Source of the DNA: Polytrichum commune
Lineage: Eukaryota > Streptophyta > Polytrichopsida > Polytrichales > Polytrichaceae
Direction of reading: 5' to 3'
Length of the DNA: 64,000 bases
Assembly (NCBI GenBank): GCA_950295325.1
Contig: OX485804.1
Coordinates: forward strand, 12,028,001-12,092,000
Numbering within the stretch: position 1 is the stretch's first letter; each line of letters begins with the position of its first letter. Shown here in pieces: positions 47,536 through 60,100 of this stretch. The notes beneath the pieces were generated by a model, which worked only from the letters and a program-made list of their open reading frames with translations, had not been told where the DNA came from and did not search any database. The translations under genes and the position numbers were made by a program.

Positions 47536-50500
47536 ATGGAGGTGGACAGCGGCGATTGTGGGATGGATATGAGAGGGGATTTCATGAAGAGGCTGGATGA
47601 TGACACTACCATTCAAGTGCTGCAGTACCTGGACAAGATTCCGGACATCGCGAATGCGTCGCGTGTTTGCCGTTCTTGGCGCCGATATGGTCCGTGAAAC
47701 ATTTTACCTAACTTACTTTGTTCATTCACCCCTTCTCTTCTTTGTTGTTTGATCTGCCTTTCCCATATGTTCGGACTGACTCGCTCAGGTGATGTGGTTT
47801 ATCGTCTCAAGGTTGGCTTGTTTTCGTCCCAGGGTGGTTCTTAGCAACCAACGGGAAGAATTTGGAAATGATCGGTCAATATCCTAAGTTTTCCAAAGCT
47901 GTCCTGTTTTCTTTGGAATGGACTGTCGGTTATGCCATGGGTGAAGAAATTAGAGAATACTCTCCAATGTTCACGTTAGGTTTGAAATGGGAATTGTTTC
48001 TTTTTCCATTTCCCTTCAACCGGTAGGCTTGTGATGAGCTGCCGGTTCTCCTCGTATCTTGGTTCCGAACGGTTTTTGATTGTATAATTCTGGCCATACA
48101 TCATATTATTTCTTATGTACTGGAACGGGGATTGGTGCGTGATGTTGCCTCTTAATAAGGGGCCTGTTGCATGCTGGAGGTGGATATAAGATAACTAGGT
48201 TGTTGGTCGAGCTTTATCAAACGTTTGAATTTAGGTTTTAGATTCTGACATGCCGAAGCCGCAAGAAGAGTGGATAGAAGAAGCAAGTGGGTTGTTTCTT
48301 ATGGATGTTTTGAAAGTCCATCGGGTCTTTCTCCCACGATTAAATATTTTACTTATGGTGGATGTGTCGTGCATGTTTGATAACAATATTCGCATGAGTT
48401 AGGTGCAGATATTTCCTGTCCTTCACCATGGTTTCGGACAATCTATGTTCGAAGTAAAGCGGTCTGTTTTTGGAATATTGGTAGAAGGCTCTTGGTTTTT
48501 TATTCCTTAATTGTCAGTCTATGCTGTAGTTTTGTTTAAGACACTCGGGGGAGTATCTGAAGTATGTTTCACACACTGCATGTTCACACACAGCGGTGCA
48601 GGGTTTTTTTTGGTTTGAACGTGTACTGTGTGTGTACACTTGCATTTGGATATAATTGTTAGCAATCAATTCAATAAGTTGATGTCCTTAGAGGTCTGCA
48701 ATTGCTGTTTTTGATTGCACTAATTAATTCATGCCTTTTGGACCTCTATGTGCTATTCTGAAGTTATTTGGCCTGCCCTTATACTTGAGGACAATCATCC
48801 CCAGCAGTTACATGATGCCACAACAATCTTTGAGTTCATGTTGTAATTGCCCATAAATAGAACCCTCACTGACAAGCTAAGCAAATGTACTCCTATCCTA
48901 ATTCTCAATCATCCTGTTTCACACACCGCATGTAAATCTACTCTCAACTCTCTAGTGTGGTTTATCATGTAATTTGTATTAATGTCTTGTAAACAGCTTG
49001 TATGCTTGTAGGTAGATTTTTCTATTGATGTGTGTATATCATTTCAGGGTTTTTACTATTATCCATGATTTGTAAAAATGTGGAACCTTCTGTTGTGCAA
49101 ACAGTTATGGAAGGTCAGCTTTGGAAAGGCTTATGTCTTCAAGAGTTTCCGGAAGTGAGGACGTTTCAGGAGGTCATTGAGACGGACTTAACTAGAGATG
49201 TAAAAGCAGCTGGTTCAAGTGGCTCATCTTTTAGGCAGAATATAGAGAGGGAGGAGCGCATTTATCGACACCTTTTGAGAGAACTCTTCAGTGGGCCTAT
49301 GCTGGATAGAAGTTGCATAGGGGAGGCAATTGGGGCTTCTAGTACAGATAACTACCCTGACGAGAGTATAGTAAGGACCTTGCATCCCAATCCTCTTTAC
49401 CCTGATGGACCCTCATATTGGTCAAGTACTGGTCAGCGAGATAACAGTGTGCCTGAGACCCTCACCTACAAGCTGGTGTCCCAGCTCTGTGTTGTGCACG
49501 AAGTCCGTATTCGACCATTTCAAGGTACATAATTTGATCTTAGAAACCACAAGACCTCGTACTTCTCTTTCACCTCCCATGTGTGTCAAGTAAGTGTTGT
49601 CATAATGTGTGTTTGTTTCCTCACCAAGGGAGGGTTGTGGGGACAGCTTTTTTCCAGGATGGGAATCCCATATACTCAGCACATCATGTGCGAATTCGAC
49701 TTGGCTATGAACTCAACTGCAGTCAGGGAGAGACCTGTCCCTTACTGGCTTCTGGTCGCTCTCCAATGGCTGCAGGTCCTTCTCCAAAAGATTATGTTTG
49801 GACATACGAGTCCCCCAAATTTCCTATGGAACAGGTTCTTTCCCTCAACCCTAGAAAGATCTTCATGAATGGACTCCAATCTTGTGGTGTAGGATATGGA
49901 CATTGACTTTTATTGGTTGGTATAGTATATAACATATTCATGGTGTTCCACATGTATGAGCGAAAGGCAGGTAAGACATTCATACTTGGCTAGCAACTCG
50001 ATCGGAGGGGAAGCATGAAGTGGTCAATCAAGGGTGCAGGAATTGTTAGTCATTGGTGCGATATTTTCAGAGCACATTATAGTGTCTTACGTATGAACCA
50101 CTGGGATTATGTGCATGGTAATCTCAGGGAGCTGACAGTCGTGACAGCTTCGTAAGAGATCACAGTTCTGATGATCATGTCTTACCTAATTCTAGAAGTA
50201 TGCACACGATGCTCTTAGGAAGCAGATGGTTTTCAGAGCTGCTTGAGATATCACTGATCTCATTATGATCTTACCTAACAACTGCTGGTAGTACATATCC
50301 GACGCTTTTGGAAAACTGATTCAACGGTTTTACATAGCTGCCAAGGGACCATAGTCCTCATTATGCTCATTGAAAGCTGACATTTTTCCAACCTTTTTAA
50401 AGGTCACACTTTTCAGTATGATGTCCCTGGTTACGACTTCCTCAAGAAATTGATAAGAGTGGTTTTCACAGCTTCTTACAAGATGACAGTCCTCATTACA

Positions 50501-51671
50501 ATCTTCGTAATCATAACTGGTGGGAATAATGTGCAAAGACACTCTTAGGAAGTTGATTCAATGGTTTGCACAGCTCCTTAATAGGTGAGAGTTCCATGAC
50601 GATCTTCATAGTAACAAGTACTGAATCTTTAGTGCCTAGTCTCTTTATCTTCATCTAGCACAACAACTGCACCTGCTACTGAATCATGCTATCTGTGCTT
50701 CTGCATTTTGCTTTCTAATTAATATTGTATGAATGGAACATTTTGAAGGTGGACTCCTTGCAATCTTTCAAGTTGTCACATCCAGTTCTATGTATCGGAG
50801 GTGTCATTCAAGTGGAGCTTTTGGGCAGGACTCAAATGCAGCACATGGATCAGCAGTACTATATTTGGTCTGTTTTTTCTCTTGAGAAGGCCGCTTTTCT
50901 GGTTGCATGTGTTGTAATATTGCTAATACATGAGAGGTGTAGACATAGGTTTTCAGAAGGACTCATGCATTGAAGAAGGTGTAAGGAGCTGAATGAATGA
51001 TCTCTTTAAGGCACTGGCTGTGCTAGGAATGTGGACTTCTAAACGTCAATGGTGTTGTAGCTATATAATTGAATAGATTATCAAGTTACATTTGTGTAGT
51101 ACCTTTATAAGCACTCTGTCTTATAACCGCAAGAAGATATGTATTAGTGACCAGACATTTTAGATGCTGGCCTGTGTGTAAATATCTCTAAAAGCATCTC
51201 TAAAAGTCTGGCAAAAATAACTTGCTTTAGTTAATGAATGGAATTTTGCTGACAAATTTTTTATATTGCTGCAGCGTATGTCATGTGAGCGTACAGGGGC
51301 ATCCACTTTCTGACTTTAAAGCTCACCGGAACAGAGATGGGAAGGGGTTCTACCTTGAGTACAGAGATAGTTCTAAACTAAAGGATATAGCAGCAGATGT
51401 AGGAGGCAAACCTGTAGTCCCTGAGAGAGAGACGGCCACAGGGACTTGGCATGAGGCATTTGCTGAGCGTATTAGGCAGGTTAGAGCCATTCGAGTGGTT
51501 CGCCGTAACCGGTTGCTTATAAACACACTGTTGGGAAACATTGCTGTGGCTAGGTTACTCTTGGCACATGATGATCCGGAGGAATCTTCTAGTGAGGAGG
51601 GGGAAAATGATGATGAAGGGGAGAATGGGGAAGAAGACCATCTTGATGTTAATGTTGATTGGTCTAAATAG
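47536..51671 (+). CDS. F-box protein, At4g00755-like, copy 2 (full length)
   Basis: Predicted substrate receptor of an SCF ubiquitin ligase. Exons 47536-47689, 49105-49524, 49647-49834, 50749-50867 and 51275-51671 join in phase to 425 aa. The F-box is about residues 15-68 (MKRLDDDTTIQVLQYLDKIP, …WKGLCLQEFPEV). The conserved body follows (IGEAIGASSTDNYPDESI; YWSSTGQRDNSVPETLTYKL; NPIYSAHHVRIRLGYELNCS; YVWTYESPKFPMEQ; HPVLCIGGVIQVELLGRTQ; YYICVCHVSVQGHPLSDF). Near the C-terminus are RRNRLLINTLLGN and an acidic tail (ESSSEEGENDDEGENGEEDH). Intron 1 is 1.4 kb against 0.6 kb in copy 1. Exon borders are identical in the two copies. I chose the ATG at 47536 because it aligns with the copy 1 start; the frame is open further up without another ATG. 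Confidence 0.93.
49835..50748. repeat. Intron 3 of F-box copy 2, internal degenerate repeats
   Basis: Contains diverged repeats of the segment around ACAGCTTCTTACAAGATGAC and AGTCCTCATTACAATCTTC (near 50150, 50340, 50465 and 50580), the same family as in intron 3 of copy 1. Confidence 0.6.
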
Positions 51672-54144
51672 GCTGCAGGTAGTGCTGTGGAGCAATTAGG
51701 TTCTGTAGGGTAGGTTTCGTCAGCTCCATCATTTAGAGCTTTATTCTGAGAATGTTAAGTGCAGTTTGGAAATGTTGGACATGGGTCCTAGCTTTTCAAA
51801 ATGTGTTAGTGGTTTCGTTTTAGCTTAGAGTTAGGTGGGGCTGTACAAATATGCAGTTTTGCTCACAAGCAGGTTGTAGGTTCTCCTTTCTGAAGACCAA
51901 TTCTACCCGCACCTCAGTACTGTTGGCCACAATGATCATCAGTAGTTTTATCATTTTGGGTGATGGAAATGTTTCTTCATCTGTTGTGAGAACAAAAAGA
52001 AGAAAAACTAACTTTCGTGCTTTGCACCGATATGAATAGGAGCCCGTTGGACATACTTTAGCATGGGGCTCTGAGAACAGCATGTTAGGGGCTGAGAGCA
52101 GAATGTTTTTCTTTTTGTAAATGTGATTGAAGATGGACTACTTTCTCTGTCAAGGATTTATAGGTTATCAATCTCATATGTTCGAGCATATGGAAGCTGT
52201 TTCTGGCTAAAGAATTCTCAGTGATCAAGTGTGCGTTTTGCCAGATGTTTTGCCAGTGGCTAGCTCTGCTATGTTAAGTACACTTATTTTTAAATTGTTT
52301 AAAAAAAATAAAGTGTTGATATTCTTCAGATATGGCTATAGTGCCCAAGAACTGTGGACCTCTAGGATTACTCCTGCTTCCGCAGAAGTTCTAGCTTCTC
52401 TCTTATGTGGTTGTCATTTGGTTAGTTTTTTTCTTGTGACCATCTTCTATGGATCAGATTTACTTCAAATTTGTGTTGCATTTTGAAATTTCAACTTGGA
52501 ATGATTTATTTTTCTGTTCATATGGCTACCACACACATGCCAAACACCTTAAACTCTTGGTTTAAGGTGTTGCTATGTTAAATTGGACTTTCCCTGATTG
52601 AGTTATGGTTATCGGAAGTATATTTGCCGATTCCAAATTGTTGAAATAGTCCTCCTAATTGTGTTCACCATTGAGTTTTATAGTGTTTGTTTTCAATCCT
52701 CACTTAACCACCCACCAATGAAGAAAAAGAGACTTAATAGAACATTATAATTCATCACATTTTAACATCCATGGGGGCATGATATCATATATAATTCTCA
52801 GATTTTGTCCACAAGCTGACGTATTTTGACTAGTATTGGTGGATGGCTCACTACTGCCGTAGCTTGTTATCCACTCTCTTCTCGTTGGTTATGAAGTACT
52901 TAATTACCCAAGCTATCAAATAGGTGTACTTAACTCCTAATGTCCTATGTGACCATAATCTAGTCGTGAATAAATTGCTTTGATCCTTTTGACATCAGTT
53001 CGGATGGTTTTCGGACTATTTCAACTACTCTTGTTCATGTTTAGGTTTGTTGTGTCCTACCATGTGGATACTTTTGATTCAACATAATTAGCTATTTTTG
53101 GGATTGATTCAAATACGGGAGTGTGCTCTCAATTGGTTTACAATGGAACCGGTCCATGAATCAAAACTTGACATTTGTCACCTTTGTAGTTTTGGGGGAA
53201 AAATATCCTAAACATCTAGCATTGCAATTTTTAGTTGGACATGTGTTGGTGGGTGTAATCCCACATGGAAGGTGCGTAGTTGTGGCAAGGGTGCCTCAAA
53301 TTACAAAGCTTCCCAAAAACTCACGAAATAACGAATTCAAGATTTGTGAGCTAATTTGAGTAGATATATTGCCCCCCTTTTGAACGAGGGTAACAATTTA
53401 TCATTTGAAAATGATGTAAGTGGAGGTTCGATCAAAAAACCAACCCAATTTGATTTCTGAATTGTTGCTCCTCAAGACCACTATTGACGTTCCTATTATG
53501 ATCTTTCAACGTTTAAAATTTTGATTACAAGTAGTCACTTCTAACCTACAAACATCCATACGGTTGGATTTGTCAAAGAAAGTTAAGATCTTGAGCTACG
53601 GTTGCCGAAATTGAGGTAACATTTTCTGAGCAGATATGAGGGAAATTGGACGTAGGAAGTTAAGGGTTAACTTAGGTTGTGCCCTAATCTTAGCATTTCA
53701 CAGGAGTGTGTAACTACCTTCCCTTGCAGTTGGTGTCTTCCCCTCACAAAACCCCAATTTTCCATCAACCACTTGCTCTTCCACGGACTCCAACAATTGC
53801 TCAATCTCGAAATAACTTTAACTCGTCTCACGAATTGTCTTGTGGTGGAATTAGCTGATCGATATCAGATGAATGTGATGTGTGGAAGCAGTAATTGCCA
53901 TGCATAGAATGCATACGTTCAACCATTATGTGCGTAGAGATGTTATACTCTCAAGCTCATAATTGGTGCAATGACATGAACTGACGGCGAACTGATGAGA
54001 TCACAAGATGGTAAAGCCAAGGGGAGTTGAAAATGGGTTACATAAACTCCTGGTTGAGAGAGTTGATGGAGAGTGAGTGATCATCAACAGAGAACATTGA
54101 AGGCATCATCCGAGGTTCATTTGGTTTGAGACGAGTAGTGAAGA
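51672..54144. other. 3' flank of F-box copy 2, then intergenic
   Basis: Probable 3' UTR to about 52310, where AATAAA occurs after an A run. The rest to 54100 is AT-rich with no supported gene. The last 100 bp is the likely 5' UTR of the coiled-coil gene. Confidence 0.4.
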
Positions 54145-57100
54145 ATGGGGAAGAGCAGCAGGAGCAAAGCAGGGGAGGAAGAATTAGCGGAGCCACCTGA
54201 GAATGATCGAGTCTTTGTACCACATTATTGGGACTACGCAAACACAACACAGGGCTCATGTGCGCGAGCTATTCAGAATGCAAAAAAGTTATACACACGT
54301 GTGCCCCAAGAGTCTCCGCCATCAGTTCTGCCTCCATCAGGCAGCCATCAGTTCTGGCCGAGCTCTGGAGATGGATCATCCATTTCCAGTGTGGACAATG
54401 TGCGTCCGCATGTCTAAACCCTACACTCTTCCTAAATGCACATGTCAACCCCCATGCAAGGTCTCCTATATTTCTTCTCGAGTCCATACTAGCCACTGTA
54501 ATATATGTTTCAGCTAGGAATTGCATCATATTTTTGTCCAATCTACAGTTTCTCTTCTACTCTATCTCCTTTGTAATTATTGTTAGTTCATCCATATCCA
54601 GTGTGGACAATGTGCGTCCGCATGTATAAACCCTAAGTTATTCCTAAATGCACATGTCAATCCCCATGCACAGTCTTCTATATTGCTTTCCCTGTGAGCC
54701 CAGAGCCTTTGTAATACATGTTGCCGCCAGAAATTTCATAATTTGTCGTAGTGAGTCCAATCTATTGAAAGAGTTACACATACCTGAACATTACACACCA
54801 CAACTACATTGTTAGAGAGACCGAGTAGGCAGGTGCTGATGATTCTCTGCTATTCTATCTCGTTTGAAACTATGGATGAATCATCCAAATGCTATTTCTC
54901 CTGCATATTCGTTCTTGAGTCCACAGCCACTGTAATTACTGTTCCCGCCAGGCTTTGCATAATCTTTTGTAGTGGCTTCAATCTATTGAAAGTCTTGCAG
55001 ATGCGTGGTTGCATTACAAATTCCGATTACATTGTTTAACGGACCAAGTAGGCAGGTGCTTATTCTCTGCAACTCTATCTCGTTCGTAAGCTTTAGTGAA
55101 TCATCCATATCCAGTGTGGACAATGTGCGTCCGCATGTGTAAGCCCTAAGTTATTCCTCAATGCACATGTCAATTCCCATGTAAAGCCTCCGATGTTTCT
55201 TCTTGAGTCCACAGCCACTGTGATAGACGTACGTACCAGGATTTGCAAACTACTTTGTAGTGACCAATCTATTGGAAGTGTTACATATACCTGCTTGCGT
55301 TACAGACTGTGAATACATTGTTAGAGGGACCGAGTTAAAGGCAGGCGCTGATCGATGATTCACTGCTACTCTATCTCGTTTGTAACAATGGATGGTTTCT
55401 GTGTCCGTGCAGTATGACCAATCAGCCTCTGTTAGCATGCAGCAAAGGATTTCAGAGTTCCAAGTTGCATTACGTGCATCAGAGAGGTAAATTTATTCCG
55501 CCATGCATACGTGCGAGACCATATGGATGGCAATTTCACTCAGGACATTGCCATCTATTAGCCAGTCGGTTTCGGTATTACTTTCAAGAATAAGAATCAT
55601 GGACTAGTAATCATCTGTTGAGTGTGTCTCTGAGAAGGACATCCAAATATTTTGGAATCATTGACAAGAAGGTCGTGTTCTAACGTGCAGAGCAAGGGAG
55701 GAAGGGCAGAGGGAGACAGACTCATTGCGAGTGTACGTAGGCAGTGTAGAGGCTGCTGCAGCTGGACTTCTCTCACGCGTTCAAGAACTCGAACACTTGC
55801 TGGCTTTGTGTAATAGTTCCACCATCTTCCTCATTATTCATGAAGTTGCCACACGCAACTAGAGCTGAAGTTTGCAAGTTTGGTGGGCCATGATAGCAGA
55901 CATTCAACCCTTACATGTGCGTAAGATGTTGGAGCATCGTCTAAAGGTTGATCCCGGCTTTTTGAGATAAATTTTGAAACCCAAGCCCGAACTTGAACTT
56001 GTAGTCATGTCAAGTCCGATGACTGCAAGTTCTTGCTCAGGCTTGAACTTGAAAATCAATCCAAAATAAGAAGGAACCAAGTTCCACCATGTAAGGCGCA
56101 TATTATTTACCTTGACCCACCAAACTTACAATCTTGAGCTCAAGCGCAAGCTCAGCGTGTCTGGTCCTTCAGCCATGTTGCTGTGGGTCGAAATTTCTTT
56201 ACCATTTAAGATTTTTTTTCTTTTCCTTATTTCGTTTCTGGTGTCATCAGCTTCCACGGTTCAGCATGGACATGACATTGAGCAGATGAGGGGTAAAGTG
56301 GCCACAGCAGCGACACATGAAGTTCGAAAGCACGCAGCTGCTGCAGCTCAGGCTGTGGCAGCCGCCCGAGAAGCAACGATGGAGCTTGACAAGGTAATTG
56401 GCTGACTTCTTTGGATTCCACTGCACAGCTGCGAGTTATTACAGACAAAAAAAGGGTGGCTTATATAACGTTAGGCCTTAATCCACCCGGATCCCATGGG
56501 AACTTCGAGGTCAACCGCAACATAATAGGGCTCGGATGGGTGACCTTCCTAGCGCACCCTACCACCTCTGGTCCACCCCATCCAGTTGGGTATCTGGTGA
56601 ACCGGATATTTTCAACCATCTATGTGGGAACCTGGGGGCTTGCCAATGGGGGAAATAAGTGCATGCCGGGCTTGTCCGTGTCCAGTCAAGGTGTTCACCT
56701 TTGAAAGTAGGCATTTGTCTTCAGGGGCCTCTTATTGTCGTGATGCCCATTTCAGTATTACACGGAAACTTGGACAAGTCAAACGTGAACCAACACCATA
56801 AATTCACGCCAGTGACACCATTGGAGTCATCTCTTCCTCTTTAATACAAAACACACGTACCCTGACAGAAACCAAATTGTCATCAGAAGCCGAGAAAGTG
56901 TTTCTGCATGGCAATGTGAGGTCTCAGCTACAGTGTGATTCATTGTCGCCACTTATCTTTCCCAGGTGCGTCGTGAGACACATGCCTTAACAAAGGCACA
57001 ACAGGAAGAAATTGAGAGGCTGAATGTGGCAGCTGCTGAGGCACGTATACTTTATGAGGTACAATTGTACTTTAAATTAGAGCTTGAAGCACATGCAACA

Positions 57101-60100
57101 TCACTATATCTCTCTCGAGCTTAATGTGAGGTTTTAATTCAAGCAGTAACAGCAATGTATATGCACTTGAATGAGCAGATAGCTATTTTGAATAGGAACA
57201 CTATTTGTTATGTGTGCAGGCAAGGGGTAGACAAAACCAAGAATTATTAGATCATAACAACAAGCTGGTACGATTCTAACAAGGATTAGTGACAGTTAAT
57301 GTATTACATGTAAGGGAAACTTTGTCCAGTGGATGTGGATTCCCCATTTCGAAATTCATCGTTCTTGACCATCAAAAGGATCTCTAAGTTATTTTTTATC
57401 CTGCAAACAACGACTAAGCTAATTGTTTTGTATGTCATTTACTGTGGTCGGATATTTACACTTCAGATAGAAAGATGAAGAAATTTAACTCTACAGATTG
57501 GACAACGGATGCAAGTTCTGAAATGGTGTTACAGACCTTGCAAATGTGTAACTTGGGATAATGTTTCGGACAGAAAGAAGGAACTTATTTTGTGCCTTCG
57601 CAATTTGTAGGAGAGCCAATGGGTAGAAATGAGTTCCAAATTTGACAAACTGCAAGCATCTCATAAGGCTGAGCATTCATCTTTGCAGAAAAAGTACGAA
57701 GTTGTCAAGGTACACACTCTTGGTCATTGTTATCCATAATTATGGAGACGAAGAAAATGAAACTAGATTCATATTGGACAACTGAGCTTGCTTGTGACCC
57801 ATACTTATTAATTTTCCCTGAAGAAGTTACTAACTGACGTAGTAACCGTTCAGTTAATGACCTTCGTACAATGATGTAAAATCTTCGCTGAATGTTTGCT
57901 GAATAGTGACATCAATGCTCAGAGGCATAATGAATTCTATCAAGTATTGATGGATAGAAGACTAAATGAGAAATGTAAAATAGTATATTCATATTCTGGA
58001 TCACCTGCATTGAAGGATTACAGGCAACCGCACGAGAGGGCAGAACACAAAATGCCGACTTGAAGAAATCTCTGGAGATGAGCAAGTTGACTGCTCGTTC
58101 ACTACAAAAGAAATTGGATGAAATGCTACTCGAACGAAAAGATTTTATTCTTCAGATTGACCTCCTGGACCAACAGGTTTGCGAGAAAGATTCAACTATC
58201 AGAAACAGCCAGATGGATGTAGAACTTTAACCTTATATGGACAGAACCATTTCGGTGGATCTTCATAACATCATAACGAAGTGATATGCCCTTTGGAGGC
58301 CAAACTAGACGCGGCGCTGAAAGTCAACACTACTGTAGTTTGTCCCCAATTCCGGCACAAATTTTAAGTGTATCTTGAAAGGGAGCGAAATTGGGTACGG
58401 AACTGGGTATCAGATTTCTGGAGGTTTGAGGAATTGGTATGGAGACATTAGGAAGAGATTAACTTTATTTCCAGGGATCTCGAATTTATGACTGACCAGA
58501 ACCAATTTTGTGGCCGCAGGTGAAGAGCTTGCAGGGCCAAGAAGTGTCTTCAACAATTTCTCATTACGACCTTGAACTTCGGAAAGTAAGAATTTTCTTC
58601 CTTGAAATTCAGTAACATACGTCTATTGTCTCTATGCATTTGCTTCTGATTCTCGGCATTGTAGGGATGAAACCCATTATTTCGCAACCTTATAAGCACG
58701 CGCTATTCTTGCTATCGCGGGTTTTCATAACCAGGATGCTAATATCGATACTCTCAAGATGTATCCGATTTTTCGAATCGTAAGTCGCATGGTTGGATAT
58801 TGAACTTTGTGGCAGGTGCGTGCTTCTTTAGGAGGGGAGAAAACCCAGCTTTTAACGGAAATGGTATGATTGATTTCTACGGTGTTTATATTCATCAGCT
58901 GTCTTCCTCACGAACCCTACAGAAATGTTTTCTTTGCAATGGTTTGCAATTCAAGTGCAGCTGTATTGTGAAGTTTCAAGGACCCTTTCTGAAGGCTCCA
59001 ATGTAACAATGCAACCAGGCTACACTACGTCGCAGTAACCAGAACCTGCAGCGCGAATTGGCCGATTGGCAGGAGAGATACAAGTCAATCAACCAACAAT
59101 ACTCAGGCTTGGAAGAGCTCACCTATCAAACAGAACAGTCCTCTAACAGGAAGTCCAACTCGAAGCCCCGTGAAATGGTCCGCCCAAAGCCAGACTCTTC
59201 TTCAAGGAATACCACAGTGAAAGAAGAACGCTGTATGCCCTCTGCCCGAGAGGTAAGCTTATATTAGAACAAATCCCTTACCAAATTCTTGTACATCATG
59301 CATAAATAACATTATTAAGGTTCATAAGAGTGTTCCAAGGGACTGGGAATCAAAAGCCATGGAAGAATTTTTTTTGCAATTTCAAGCCTTCATATGAGAA
59401 TGTGTGAAGGGTTTACAACTTCAGCTGGCTTATATGGGGTGAGGACTAACAGAAGCTTGTCGTTTGACCATGTTTGGCATTCATATCTAAAATTATGGAC
59501 CCCAATTCTTGGAGATTTGATCCTTAAGTCTACACAGAAAGGGTACTGTGTAATGTAAGCCCTGTATGCTTTCTGTTGATTCATGAAGATCTTCTTTGCT
59601 CACAACGAAGAAAACGAAGAGGAAGATAGAAGCTAGAAAATAAGTATAAACACATGATGCCTTAGATCATGAGTAACAGATAATGTAAGAAGCTACCATT
59701 CGGGGTGTCCATAGAATATGTTGCGGTCCGTCCACATGGTCCAATTTCAATTTTGCACTAAGCTTGACAGCCCATGATCTCGCGAATTGGATTTCAATTT
59801 CCCATGGTGCGGCCTTTGGAGGAGTTTCAAGGGCTCTTAGAATTTCATGTGCACGGCCCTTGGTCCGAGTCTGTAACTTAGTGGCCCTTAGTAATGTTAA
59901 GGATCTTTCAATAACCACTTACTGTAACTTCTTTCTCATTCACCAGGAAGAAGGGGACGAGGGACGCACAAGAAGTGGCGTTTCTTCTAGCACATCGGTA
60001 GGTGGCCCGCCGACCAAGATTTTGGAGATGCCACTCGGAGGTGACCCAAATTTGGAAGACGTATGTTCACAGGGCTCCACTGCTTCCAATGGCACTGAAG

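Noticed and set aside
47062-47616. A 184-codon minus-strand frame opposite the start of F-box copy 2
   Set aside because: It is rich in P, S, T, Q and D because of the GC-rich repeats on the other strand, has no known domain, and overlaps exon 1 of the F-box gene.
56454-56560. A working 5S rRNA gene
   Set aside because: It is shorter than 5S, box A is changed and it lies alone within an intron.
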